From positions 1 through 21,123 of the forward strand of contig CBDUVZ010000049.1 in NCBI GenBank assembly GCA_965370805.1: a stretch of 21,123 bases of DNA, read 5' to 3'. Position 1 is the first letter of the stretch. The number at the start of each line of letters is the position of its first letter. This stretch comes from CBDUVZ01 sp965370805 (GTDB lineage Bacteria > Hydrothermota > Tepidihabitantia > Tepidihabitantales > Tepidihabitantaceae). Shown here in pieces: positions 14,519 through 21,123 of the stretch. Under the pieces are notes generated by a model. That model ran no database searches. It worked only from the letters and a program-made list of their open reading frames with translations, and was not told where the DNA came from. Position numbers and translations under genes: made by a program.

Positions 14519-16261
14519 TTAGCCGACTATGACCCGCGCTTCGGGGTAGTTGATCGGCAGGCGTGATTGCCGCGCGCGCATGGCCAGGGCCAGGGTCAGC
14601 GGTCCCAGTCGGCCGATGTACATCAGAATGATGACCGCCGCCTTGCCGGTGGCACTCAGTTGGGGCGTCAGGCCGGTTGTGAGTCCGACCGTGCCGAAGG
14701 CGGAGAGCGTCTCGAAGAAGATGACCTGGAACGGAGCGCGTTCGGTGACGAGCAGGATGGCGAAGAAGAGCGCGATGATGCCGGCCGAGACCGCGGCAAT
14801 CGCGCTCGCCCGGTAGACGATGTCCTTGGGTACGACGCGTCGTCCGATTTCGACTTCCTCCCGGCCCCGGATCCGGTCGCGGGCGGCGAGGAACAGTATT
14901 GCCACGGTGCTGGTCTTGATGCCGCCGCCGGTTCCGCCGGGCGATGCGCCGACGAACATCAGCACGGCCCAGAGGAAGAGCGTGACCGGATGCAGGACGC
15001 CGATCGGCGCGGTGTTGAAGCCGGCGGTTCGCGGTGTCACCGCCTGGAACAGCGACGCCAGCAGTTTGCCGCCGGTCGGCATCCCGGCAAGGGCGTTGTC
15101 GTATTCGGCGAAGAAGAAGAAGATGGTCGCGCCGACAATCAGGATGCCCGATGTCCAGATGACCAGCCGGCCGTGAACGCTGAGCCGGCGCAGGGAGTAG
15201 AGCGGGCCGTGGCGGAGTGTGTCCCGGTTGAGCAGTTCGCGCACTACGACGAATCCGAGCCCGCCGGTGACGACGAGTCCGATGACGACGATATTGACCG
15301 CCACGTCGCCGCGGTAGCCGGCCAGGGAGTTGGAGAAGACCGAGAACCCGGCGTTGCAGAATGCCGAGACCGCGTGGAAAACGGCGTAGTAGAGCGCCTC
15401 GCCGGCGGACTGGTGGTCGGGCAGCCAGCGCAGGAAAAGGAACAGGGCGCCGACCGCCTCAGCGAGCAGCGTGAACGTCAGGATGTAGCGCAGAGCGCGG
15501 GCGATGTCGATGCCGCGGGATTCGCCGATCATCGTGGACATGGTCTTGCGTTGACCCAGGCCGAGCTTGCGACCGAACATGACCGCCAGGCTGGCGGAAA
15601 AGGTCATTATTCCGAGGCCGCCGAACTGGAGCAGGGCCAGGATGACGAGCTGGCCGAATCGGGACCAGTAGACCGGGGTATCCTTGACAATCAGCCCGGT
15701 GACGCAGGTTGCCGACGTGGCGGTGAAGAGGGCGTCGATGAAGTTGGTGGTGCTGCCGTCCGACGTGGCGGCCGGGAACGTCAGCAGCAGGGTTCCGATG
15801 ACAATCAGAACCACGAAGCTGAGCGCCAGCAGCCGGACCGGCTGGATGCGCAACTGCTCCAGGGTGCCGGCGAAGCGCCGGGACCGGGTGAACGACTGGC
15901 CGACGACGATGACCTGGCGCAGGACGATGAAGCTGATCCCGGTTCCGCCGGCGATGAGCGCGACGGCAATCGGGGCGAACGCGGCCAGGTCGAACCAGCG
16001 TTCCTTCAGGTGTTGGAGCCGGGAAGTGGCGGTGACGAAGCCGAGGATGACATCGACGATGAAGAGCCCGAGCACCAGCAGGTTGTACGCTTTGATAGCA
16101 GCGTCGGCGGTCGGCCCGACGAGCAGGCCATAGCCTGATTTCAGGATGATGAGCAGCAGGGCGAGGCCGACCGCTGCGGTGACCACCCAGCGGAACCTCT
16201 CAAGTCCGCCCGGGAGTTCGCGCATGGTCCTGATTACGCGGAACCGCCGAAACAGCCGCAT
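14519..16261 (-). CDS. ktrB: KtrB/TrkH-family potassium transporter subunit with extra N-terminal membrane domain
   Basis: The 580-residue inner-membrane protein carries four pore loops typical of the Trk/Ktr superfamily: TCVTG (185-189), CNAGF (302-306), RTAGF (411-415) and GTVGLTTG (523-530). Together these form the potassium selectivity filter. Pore helices span about 140-565. Before them, residues about 25-135 hold additional hydrophobic segments, including RWFDLAAFAPIAVAL and FIVLRQVIVVGQSFTRSRRF, which recall helices S3 and S4 of voltage-sensor domains. KtrB itself is normally about 450 residues. ATG 16261 is preferred because it lies seven bases after a promoter-like pair; MRELPGG at 16225 is an alternative. 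The open frame upstream to 16687 runs over the opposite-strand gene and is not credible. Confidence 0.9.
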   Translation of the reverse strand: MRLFRRFRVIRTMRELPGGLERFRWVVTAAVGLALLLIILKSGYGLLVGPTADAAIKAYNLLVLGLFIVDVILGFVTATSRLQHLKERWFDLAAFAPIAVALIAGGTGISFIVLRQVIVVGQSFTRSRRFAGTLEQLRIQPVRLLALSFVVLIVIGTLLLTFPAATSDGSTTNFIDALFTATSATCVTGLIVKDTPVYWSRFGQLVILALLQFGGLGIMTFSASLAVMFGRKLGLGQRKTMSTMIGESRGIDIARALRYILTFTLLAEAVGALFLFLRWLPDHQSAGEALYYAVFHAVSAFCNAGFSVFSNSLAGYRGDVAVNIVVIGLVVTGGLGFVVVRELLNRDTLRHGPLYSLRRLSVHGRLVIWTSGILIVGATIFFFFAEYDNALAGMPTGGKLLASLFQAVTPRTAGFNTAPIGVLHPVTLFLWAVLMFVGASPGGTGGGIKTSTVAILFLAARDRIRGREEVEIGRRVVPKDIVYRASAIAAVSAGIIALFFAILLVTERAPFQVIFFETLSAFGTVGLTTGLTPQLSATGKAAVIILMYIGRLGPLTLALAMRARQSRLPINYPEARVIVG

Positions 16262-16268
16262 ATCGTAG

Positions 16269-16296
16269 AACTTAGCCGAACAGGCGATATTGTCAA
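16269..16296 (-). promoter_or_regulatory. Promoter of the ktrB-ktrA-sensor operon, probably leaderless
   Basis: Read on the minus strand, TTGACA (16296-16291) is followed after 16 bases by TAAGTT (16274-16269). The -10 element ends seven bases before the ktrB ATG, so transcription should start at or next to the A of the start codon. The -35 is perfect and the -10 matches three of six positions. No Shine-Dalgarno sequence precedes the ATG, which fits a leaderless message. Confidence 0.45.
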
Positions 16297-16326
16297 TGAG
16301 TGCGGGCCGGTCGTTGTGAAGGCGGT

Positions 16327-16354
16327 TTGACAGCGGCCGGGCAGGCGCTAGGAT
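16327..16354 (+). promoter_or_regulatory. Promoter of the HEAT-repeat lipoprotein gene, probably leaderless
   Basis: TTGACA (16327-16332) is followed after 16 bases by TAGGAT (16349-16354, four of six matches). The -10 ends seven bases before ATG 16362, the same spacing as at the divergent ktrB promoter. No Shine-Dalgarno sequence is present. Confidence 0.5.
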
Positions 16355-16361
16355 TTCCCTG

Positions 16362-17024
16362 ATGTACTTCGCCCGCTGTTGGCTTGCCTGCGCGGTCTTG
16401 GTTATTCTTGCCTGCGGTTCCGAAGTCGGGAGGGCAAGGCGGGACCTGGACAGCCCGGACGTGGAGAAGCGAATCGCCGCCGCCAAGGTTCTGGGCAAGG
16501 CGAAGGACCGCCAGTCAGGCCCGAGGCTGGCCGAACTGCTCGAGGACGAGGATGACCGGATGCGCAAGCAGGCCGCCCGCGCGTTGGGAAAGATCGGCGA
16601 CCCGGGAGCAGCCGAACCCCTGGCCGAACTGTACGGCAGAGAGGAATACGAGGACGTGGCCGACGCGGCGGCCCGGGCGCTCATCAAGCTGGGCGACCCT
16701 GCAGTCCGGCCGCTGATTGAGTTGACCCGGTCCCGCCGGGCGGAAGTGCGGGCCGGTGCGGCGCGCGCCCTGGGCAGGCTGAAAGCACGCGAGGCGGTCG
16801 ACCGGCTAATCAGATTGCTGGATGATTTCGAGCCCGATGTCAGGATTGCCGCGGTCCACGCGCTGCGTCAGATCGGGGACAAGCGGGGAGTAGCGGCCCT
16901 GGCCCGGGCGGTCGATGACCGGGATGAGGACGTCGGGTCCGCAGCCCAGAAGGCGCTCAGTGGTCAGGGCTACCAGCAGGAACTCGACCGGGCCAAGCGT
17001 ATCATCCGTTCGGTTCCGCGCTGA
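16362..17024 (+). CDS. HEAT-repeat lipoprotein
   Basis: The 220-residue product has a short signal peptide with lipobox ILAC, placing the lipidated cysteine at C18, so it is probably membrane-anchored and exposed to the periplasm. From about residue 30 to 200 it is a series of helical HEAT/PBS-lyase-type repeats of about 31 residues. Their signature recurs as AAKVLGKAKD, AARALGKIGDPGA, AARALIKLGDPAV, AARALGRLKA, AVHALRQIGDK and AAQKALSGQG. Such repeats form a curved protein-binding surface; no catalytic residues are visible and no partner is known. It stands alone on the plus strand, divergent from ktrB and convergent with the kinase-like gene, with 60 bases and no obvious terminator at its 3' end. 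Confidence 0.85.
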   Translation: MYFARCWLACAVLVILACGSEVGRARRDLDSPDVEKRIAAAKVLGKAKDRQSGPRLAELLEDEDDRMRKQAARALGKIGDPGAAEPLAELYGREEYEDVADAAARALIKLGDPAVRPLIELTRSRRAEVRAGAARALGRLKAREAVDRLIRLLDDFEPDVRIAAVHALRQIGDKRGVAALARAVDDRDEDVGSAAQKALSGQGYQQELDRAKRIIRSVPR

Positions 17025-17084
17025 ACTCCAGTCGGTTTTCCATTCCGTTGGCCTGTTTGGGAGTCTGCCGAGGCGCGGTCTGCA

Positions 17085-18758
17085 TCAAGGCTCGGGGGTC
17101 TGCTTGCGGTCGGTTGAGCTGTCGCCGTTTCCGATACGGTTCCGGTCGGAGAGGCGCGGCGGCAAGGGTTTGCGGCCCGAAGCGTATTCGAGCAGGCTGG
17201 TGATAATCCCGTTGGTCCGTTCGATCTCCTGCTTGATGATTTCGAGGTGCCGGGCCGGCTTGGGCTCCAGTTTGTCGCCCGCGGTCAGCTTCAGGTAGTA
17301 GGTCGCATTCAGCATTGAGCCGAGTGCGTTGCGGACTTCGTGGGCGATGTCGCCCGCGACCTGGCCCAGTGCAGCGAGTTGCGCCTTCCTGACCAGTTCC
17401 GTCTGGGCCTGGATCAGTTCCCGGGTTCGTTCCTCGACGAGTTCCGCCAGGCGCGCGCGGTGCCGCGTGAGTTCCTCGGTGGCTTTTGCGCGCATGATGC
17501 TGCTGCCGATCTGGGCGGCAATCGCTTCGAGCGCGGCGCGGGAGTAGTCGGGCACGTCGCGCAGCTTGTGGGAGGCGACGTTCAGGCAGGCGACGGCCCG
17601 GCCGGCGTGGAGCACCGGGATGACGGCGATAGCCCGCAGTCCCTCGCCGCGGCGGGTTGCGTCCTGCGCGGTCAGCAGTTCCTGGTGCCGGGCGTAGACC
17701 GGCTTGCCCACAGCAATCAGCCGGGCGTTGGCCGAGTCCCCGGGAAAGTGGGACGCTGACTTCACGAAGTCGGGCGGCAGCCCCTGATGGAACGCGAGGT
17801 TCACTTCGCCCGAAGTTTCGTCAATGAGGTAGACGCCGCCGGAGTCCATGCCGGAGATGTCGATCGCGGCTTCGAGGCAGACCCGGAGCGTCTCGTCCAG
17901 CCCGGCGGCAGTACCGAGCGCCACACTCAGGTCGCGCTGGCCGCGCGCCAGGTCCCGGGCCTGCCGGTGTTCGGTGATGTCTTTGACCGCGCCGTAGATG
18001 TGCGTCACCCTTTTCTTTGTTTCATCCCAGACCGGCTCGGCGTAGTCCCGCATCCAGCGCACCCCGTCATCGCCGGCCCTGACGCGGTACTCGACCGTGG
18101 AAGGCCGGCCGGCCAGCAGGGTCTCCAGTTGCTTCCGGGTAATCGGCAGGTCGTCGGGATGGACGAGATTGGACCAGTCGCGGCGCTCGCCAATCTGCTC
18201 TCTAGAGAGACCGGTGATGTCGGCAATGGTCCCGGCCACCCATTCGTTCACTACCTTCCCGTCCGGTTTCACCCGGTATCCGTACGCGTAATCGGAAGTC
18301 AGGTTGGCGATGGCCCGGTAGCGGAACTCGCTTTCCTTGAGGGCTTCCTCGGCCTGCTTGTGCTCGGTGATATCGATCGCCATTTCGTAGCGTACTATCC
18401 GTCCGTCCGGCCAGCGGATGGCCTTGTCGATGCAGCGATACCAGCGGTCGTTGGCCTTGTTCTGGAATTCCCAGGTGTGGGTATTGCCTTCATTCTCGCC
18501 GAAGATGAGGTCGTTCGTGCAGAACGGACAGGGTTGATCCAGGTTCTGGAGCGTCCGGTAGCACTTCTGCCCGGCGACGTTGCCGAAGCGGTCTCTGCCG
18601 GCCTGGTTGAGGTAGAGTATTTCGTGGGTTTCCGGGTCGGCCACGTAGACCACCTCGTCGATTCCGTCGAAGAGCGAGACGAACTGCTGGTGCTCCACGA
18701 CCGGCGACGATTCGACCGGCGCGGGCCTACCGGCAGCGGGCCTGCTCGATTCAGCCAT
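17085..18758 (-). CDS. PAS-PAS-GAF-HisKA protein lacking the kinase ATPase domain
   Basis: The 557-residue soluble protein reads as the sensory and dimerisation half of a histidine kinase. PAS1 (about 24-134) carries a cysteine cluster, C66 plus CPFC at 77-80. PAS2 (142-265) ends in the usual DITEH. GAF (275-425) follows, then a coiled coil (425-460), and HisKA with the H-box GDIAHEVRNALG and phospho-accepting H473. The chain ends 30 residues after HisKA: no N, G1, F or G2 boxes of a HATPase follow, and the next DNA downstream is the opposite-strand HEAT gene. It may be a degenerate or truncated kinase, or a phospho-acceptor served by another kinase. ATG 18758 with GGAGG upstream is preferred; it overlaps the small membrane gene by eight bases. 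Confidence 0.82.
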   Translation of the reverse strand: MAESSRPAAGRPAPVESSPVVEHQQFVSLFDGIDEVVYVADPETHEILYLNQAGRDRFGNVAGQKCYRTLQNLDQPCPFCTNDLIFGENEGNTHTWEFQNKANDRWYRCIDKAIRWPDGRIVRYEMAIDITEHKQAEEALKESEFRYRAIANLTSDYAYGYRVKPDGKVVNEWVAGTIADITGLSREQIGERRDWSNLVHPDDLPITRKQLETLLAGRPSTVEYRVRAGDDGVRWMRDYAEPVWDETKKRVTHIYGAVKDITEHRQARDLARGQRDLSVALGTAAGLDETLRVCLEAAIDISGMDSGGVYLIDETSGEVNLAFHQGLPPDFVKSASHFPGDSANARLIAVGKPVYARHQELLTAQDATRRGEGLRAIAVIPVLHAGRAVACLNVASHKLRDVPDYSRAALEAIAAQIGSSIMRAKATEELTRHRARLAELVEERTRELIQAQTELVRKAQLAALGQVAGDIAHEVRNALGSMLNATYYLKLTAGDKLEPKPARHLEIIKQEIERTNGIITSLLEYASGRKPLPPRLSDRNRIGNGDSSTDRKQTPEP

Positions 18759-19011
18759 CGGCGCGGTCGCCTCCGCTCGGCCGGGTTGCGCGCGACTGCT
18801 TCTCCATTCTGGATTCCAGCGCCTCGATTCTGCTTTCGGTCTTGACGGCCTTCGCCTCAAACAGGAGCGGTATCGATGCGGCGTAGATGATGACGCCGGC
18901 GAGCTGCGTGTTGATGTTCTTCGCCAGCATCCCGCAGAACATCAGAACGACCCCGCCGAGGCAGAGAACGGCACCGACCAGCAGGTAAGCGACGAGCCTT
19001 TGGTTCTTCAT
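18751..19011 (-). CDS. Small two-helix membrane protein with C-terminal coiled coil
   Basis: This 86-residue protein has two hydrophobic segments, about residues 6-27 (VAYLLVGAVLCLGGVVLMFC) and 33-52, followed by a charged helix KAVKTESRIEALESRMEKQ that could form a coiled coil. I do not recognise the family. ATG 19011 has an AAGAGG site eight bases upstream; the open frame extends further 5' through repeat-like DNA without support. Its end overlaps the start of the kinase-like gene by eight bases, so the two are probably co-translated. A role as membrane anchor or partner of that soluble sensor is possible but only inferred from the overlap and the cytoplasmic coiled coil. Confidence 0.7.
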   Translation of the reverse strand: MKNQRLVAYLLVGAVLCLGGVVLMFCGMLAKNINTQLAGVIIYAASIPLLFEAKAVKTESRIEALESRMEKQSRATRPSGGDRADG

Positions 19012-19035
19012 ATCAGTACCTCTTATTGCTGATTC

Positions 19036-19060
19036 GCAGGGGACGGACGACTGTCCCTGC
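19036..19060 (-). other. Hairpin in the leader of the small membrane protein/kinase transcript
   Basis: On the plus strand GCAGGGGAC (19036-19044) faces GTCCCTGC (19053-19060), eight base pairs with one bulged base and an eight-base loop. It lies between the predicted promoter at 19072-19099 and the gene start at 19011, so it would be in the untranslated leader. It has no T-run. Its function is unknown. Confidence 0.4.
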
Positions 19061-19071
19061 CCGACCACGGC

Positions 19072-19099
19072 AGGATACGGCAAAGGGGATGGAAGTCAA
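19072..19099 (-). promoter_or_regulatory. Sigma-70-like promoter for the membrane protein/kinase pair
   Basis: On the minus strand TTGACT (19099-19094) is followed after 16 bases by TATCCT (19077-19072). The match is five of six for -35 and four of six for -10. Transcription from here would leave a leader of about 54 bases that contains the hairpin at 19036-19060. Confidence 0.42.
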
Positions 19100-19595
19100 G
19101 ACCGCAAGGGAAATGCCGAATGCCGAATGACGTTCTACGACGCAGGAGCAGGTGCCATCGGATGGCTCAATGCCGAATGCAGGATGAGACAACCGCCAAG
19201 GCCGCCAAGTGCGCCAAGGCTGAGGACCGGAGCGGAGAGGAGTCTTACCACCAAGGCACGAAGAGCACGAAGGCTGAGGACCGGAACGGAGAGGATGAAC
19301 ACCACTGGCACCAAGAGGTTGCTTCCTCTCCCTTGAGGGCACGGTCGCCGGTGCGTCCTCGCACGAGGATTGAGGTGAGGGTGACAGGATATGGAATGCG
19401 GTCGCGAAGCTCCCGCCTCTCATTTGCCGAAGCGACGCTGCAGTGGACCAAAGCGGCAGTCCTGCTGCCGCAGTCCCAACCCCGCAATTCGACATTCGCA
19501 ATTCGGCATTCGGCATTCCCTGATGGTTTGCAATCACCAATCTGCAATCGGGAATCGAAGGGCGGACTGCGGATTGCGGTTGGTGCTTCCTCCGC
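19100..19595. repeat. Interspersed repeat tract between the sensor genes and the beta-propeller gene
   Basis: No credible gene lies here. The tract contains 'aaatgccgaatgccgaatga' (19111-19130), 'ccgccaaggccgccaag' (about 19193-19209), 'accaaggcacgaagagcacgaag' (about 19251-19273) and a 'ctcccttgagg...gattgaggtgagggtgac' block (about 19328-19384). It closes with 'attcggcattcggcattccc' (19501-19520) and 'caatcaccaatctgcaatcggg'. The outer elements at 19108-19128 and 19501-19520 are a near-perfect inverted pair. The words 'gctgaggaccgga(g/a)cggagagga' occur twice (about 19219 and 19275), an internal direct repeat. Reading frames across the tract are repeat translations without family resemblance. 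Confidence 0.75.
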
Positions 19596-19624
19596 TTGAC
19601 AATGTGCTTTGCCTCCGTTATAAC
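19596..19624 (+). promoter_or_regulatory. Strong sigma-70-type promoter for the beta-propeller gene
   Basis: TTGACA (19596-19601), a 17-base spacer, then TATAAC (19619-19624): a perfect -35, optimal spacing and five of six -10 matches, the best promoter in the window. Transcription would start near 19631, about 52 bases before the ATG with its AAGGAGA site. The position also shows that the open frame starting at the promoter itself is not the true start. Confidence 0.72.
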
Positions 19625-19682
19625 CTTACCATATCGGAAGGTCTTGGGCCGCCGGCCCTGGGCCATGACTGAAGGAGACTGG

Positions 19683-21101
19683 ATGATGACTACTCATTTG
19701 AGACCGGGCTGGATTGCGACTGCGATTGCCCCCTGCCTGCTGGTTGCGGCGGGGCACACACAGTGGATTGAGGATAGTATCAATTGCGGTGGGCCCTGGG
19801 TCGGGAGCATGGTGTACAACTCAAGGGCCGATGTGGTGTACGGGGCCAGCGAGCAGCCGGGTATTATCTTCACCATCTCGTGCGACAGCAACAAGGTGAT
19901 TTCGAGCATTTACCTGCACTGGCCCCACTGTGTCACCTACGCTTCATCTGTCAACAAGGCGTACTGTACGGTCTACAATAACCACGAGTCCGATTCCGTT
20001 CTGGTTATCGATGGCTTTACCCACGAACGCATCAAGGCTATACCTCTGGACTGGGCCAGGGTTCCGATCTGGGATTCGGTGAGTGACCAGGTTTTCGTGT
20101 CATGCGGTGAGGAGAACAAAGTAGCGGTGATTGACTGCGCGACTGACTCGGTGATTGACCGCATCCGGGTAGGGCAGTATCCCATCGGCCTCGACATCAA
20201 CGACCGACATCGCAAGTTGTACGTTCGGAATGATGATTCCGAGACGGTTTCCATCGTTGACCTTGAGACCAATGAGGTCATCGAGACTATCCGGTTGAGC
20301 GGAGCCCCGGAAGCGGGGTGCTACTGCGCAGCGGTGGATAAGTACTACTGCAGTGCCGGCATTGCGGTGGCGGTGATCGATGGTGCCGGGGATTCGTTGA
20401 TCAAGGAGATCCCGCTGCCGTACGGCAATCGTGCGAAGAGCCTGATTGCGGTTGAGGCGCACGAACTGGTCATGGTCGGGGGGTCTACCGGCGGCTGGGA
20501 TTCGGTGTTTGTACTTGATGCGGAGGGCGATTCGGTCGTCGCAATGCACCCGGTCGGCAGGGGCCCCAGAGGGCTGGTCTGGAGTCCGGCTACTGACTTG
20601 GTCTACGTAGCCAACGGCTACTCGGATGACATATCGGTGATTGCCGGGAACGGATCAGCGGTGCTGTGTAGCCTGCCGGTAGCCCACGGGCCGTTCGTGT
20701 TTGTGTCCGCACCGAGGCACGAGAGATTGTACCTGGGGCATCTGGGCAGCAGAATGGTGTACGTGATCAAGGACCGGGCTGGAGGGGTACACGACGGCAG
20801 CGATGTCACAGTTGAGCCTCTGTGCCTGCTGCGTGCGCGGCCCAGCCATTTCGTCGGCAGAGCTGTCATTGAGTACTGCGGGGCGGCAGACGTGCCGGTG
20901 AAGCTGGTCGTTTACGCGCAGGATGGCCGGCTGGTCAGGCGGTTGTCCGCCGGCGCTGCCCGAGGCGAGAGGCAGCGCTATGTCTGGGATGGAAGAGATG
21001 AAAAAGGCAACAGGGTTCCCCGGGGCGTCTATACCGTGATGGCCTGTGGTGCGAATCCATGCCGCACGAAGGTGGTGAAGCTGGGCAGGTCGGGAATCTA
21101 G
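19683..21101 (+). CDS. Secreted YVTN-type beta-propeller protein with FlgD-like Ig C-terminus
   Basis: The 472-residue protein starts at ATG 19683 behind GAAGGAGA (an adjacent ATG at 19686 is equally possible). A signal peptide covers about the first 26 residues, WIATAIAPCLLVAAGHTQ. The body, about 30-370, is a series of beta-propeller blades with the YVTN/40-residue pattern: NKVAVIDCATDSVIDRIRVGQYPIGLDIN, then ETVSIVDLETNEVIETI, and TDLVYVANGYSDDISVI near the end. The last 65 residues (VPVKLVVYAQDGRLVRRL, then WDGRDEKGNRVPRGVYTV) match the FlgD-type Ig fold common at the C-termini of exported proteins in FCB-group bacteria. It probably acts outside the cytoplasm, perhaps at the cell surface; ligand unknown. 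Cysteines are unusually frequent for such a protein. It has its own strong promoter. Confidence 0.82.
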   Translation: MMTTHLRPGWIATAIAPCLLVAAGHTQWIEDSINCGGPWVGSMVYNSRADVVYGASEQPGIIFTISCDSNKVISSIYLHWPHCVTYASSVNKAYCTVYNNHESDSVLVIDGFTHERIKAIPLDWARVPIWDSVSDQVFVSCGEENKVAVIDCATDSVIDRIRVGQYPIGLDINDRHRKLYVRNDDSETVSIVDLETNEVIETIRLSGAPEAGCYCAAVDKYYCSAGIAVAVIDGAGDSLIKEIPLPYGNRAKSLIAVEAHELVMVGGSTGGWDSVFVLDAEGDSVVAMHPVGRGPRGLVWSPATDLVYVANGYSDDISVIAGNGSAVLCSLPVAHGPFVFVSAPRHERLYLGHLGSRMVYVIKDRAGGVHDGSDVTVEPLCLLRARPSHFVGRAVIEYCGAADVPVKLVVYAQDGRLVRRLSAGAARGERQRYVWDGRDEKGNRVPRGVYTVMACGANPCRTKVVKLGRSGI

Positions 21102-21123
21102 ATGAGGCGTTTGAGAGCTGTTG
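21102..21123 (+). CDS. Start of a further gene, cut by the window end
   Basis: ATG immediately follows the stop of the beta-propeller gene and opens MRRLRAV before the window ends. The basic start would suit a signal peptide, and the direct abutment suits a second gene in the same transcript. Nothing more can be said. Confidence 0.4.

Noticed and set aside
14567..16138. 523-residue plus-strand frame opposite ktrB
   Set aside because: Highly acidic, Asp/Glu/Gly-rich translation of the reverse complement of membrane-helix codons; no start signal.
16262..16687. 142-residue N-terminal extension of the potassium transporter
   Set aside because: It runs antisense through the HEAT lipoprotein's signal peptide and across both promoters.
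17025..17084. Terminator between the HEAT gene and the kinase-like gene
   Set aside because: No stable hairpin with a T-run could be seen in the 60 bases.
18759..18860. Longer N-terminus for the kinase-like protein
   Set aside because: It would overlap most of the small membrane gene's tail; ATG 18758 has GGAGG at a usable distance.

Overview
The window is GC-rich and gene-dense. It belongs to a bacterium with an LPS-type outer membrane (lptC-lptA-lptB and a lipid A-type acyltransferase), sigma-54, and a selenocysteine system (selB, and a selD that itself carries an in-frame UGA). It also encodes zinc-binding forms of Adk and L36, and a secreted beta-propeller protein with a FlgD-type Ig tail. 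Intergenic DNA is full of simple-word repeats (accaagagcacgaag, gccgaatgccgaatga, gtcaaagtgcaaagtgcaaat). From my memory of environmental genomes, this combination recalls FCB-type candidate phyla such as WOR-3/Stahlbacteria; that placement is an inference and was not tested.

Layout. 1-538: gene-free repeat tract ending in a sigma-70-like promoter. 539-2292: adk-map-infA-rpmJ, a fragment of the usual ribosomal-protein cluster. 2293-2435: second repeat tract, running up to the pyrG start codon. 2436-12458: a tightly packed plus-strand run of pyrG, lipid A-type acyltransferase, lptC, lptA, lptB, rpoN, selB, selD and mscS; most junctions overlap by a few bases or abut. 12479-16261 (minus strand): ktrB/trkH, ktrA/trkA and a membrane HAMP-PAS sensor form a potassium-uptake operon, convergent with mscS. 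16362-17024 (plus): a HEAT-repeat lipoprotein, divergent from the potassium operon. 17085-19011 (minus): a small two-helix membrane protein overlapping a PAS-PAS-GAF-HisKA protein that lacks an ATPase domain. 19012-19682: third repeat tract plus a strong promoter. 19683-21101: secreted beta-propeller protein. 21102-end: start of another gene.

The genes link lipid A acylation and LPS export to sigma-54, as in the classical lpt-rpoN order. The same strand then continues into selenium metabolism: SelB delivers Sec-tRNA to UGA codons, and SelD makes the selenophosphate needed for that tRNA. Here selD appears to need SelB for its own translation, because UGA is codon 15 and a plausible bacterial SECIS hairpin follows it. 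A start-codon search would begin SelD at or near codon 51 and lose the catalytic N-terminus.

The most notable observations are the UGA-containing selD with a CPGU motif and the degenerate GCGT/ACGC repeat that encodes the N-termini of LptC and LptA and supplies the pyrG start codon. Others are two divergent promoters with identical geometry that imply leaderless transcripts, and two sensory proteins that lack the catalytic half of a histidine kinase. I found no tRNA, rRNA, CRISPR array, transposase or prophage gene.
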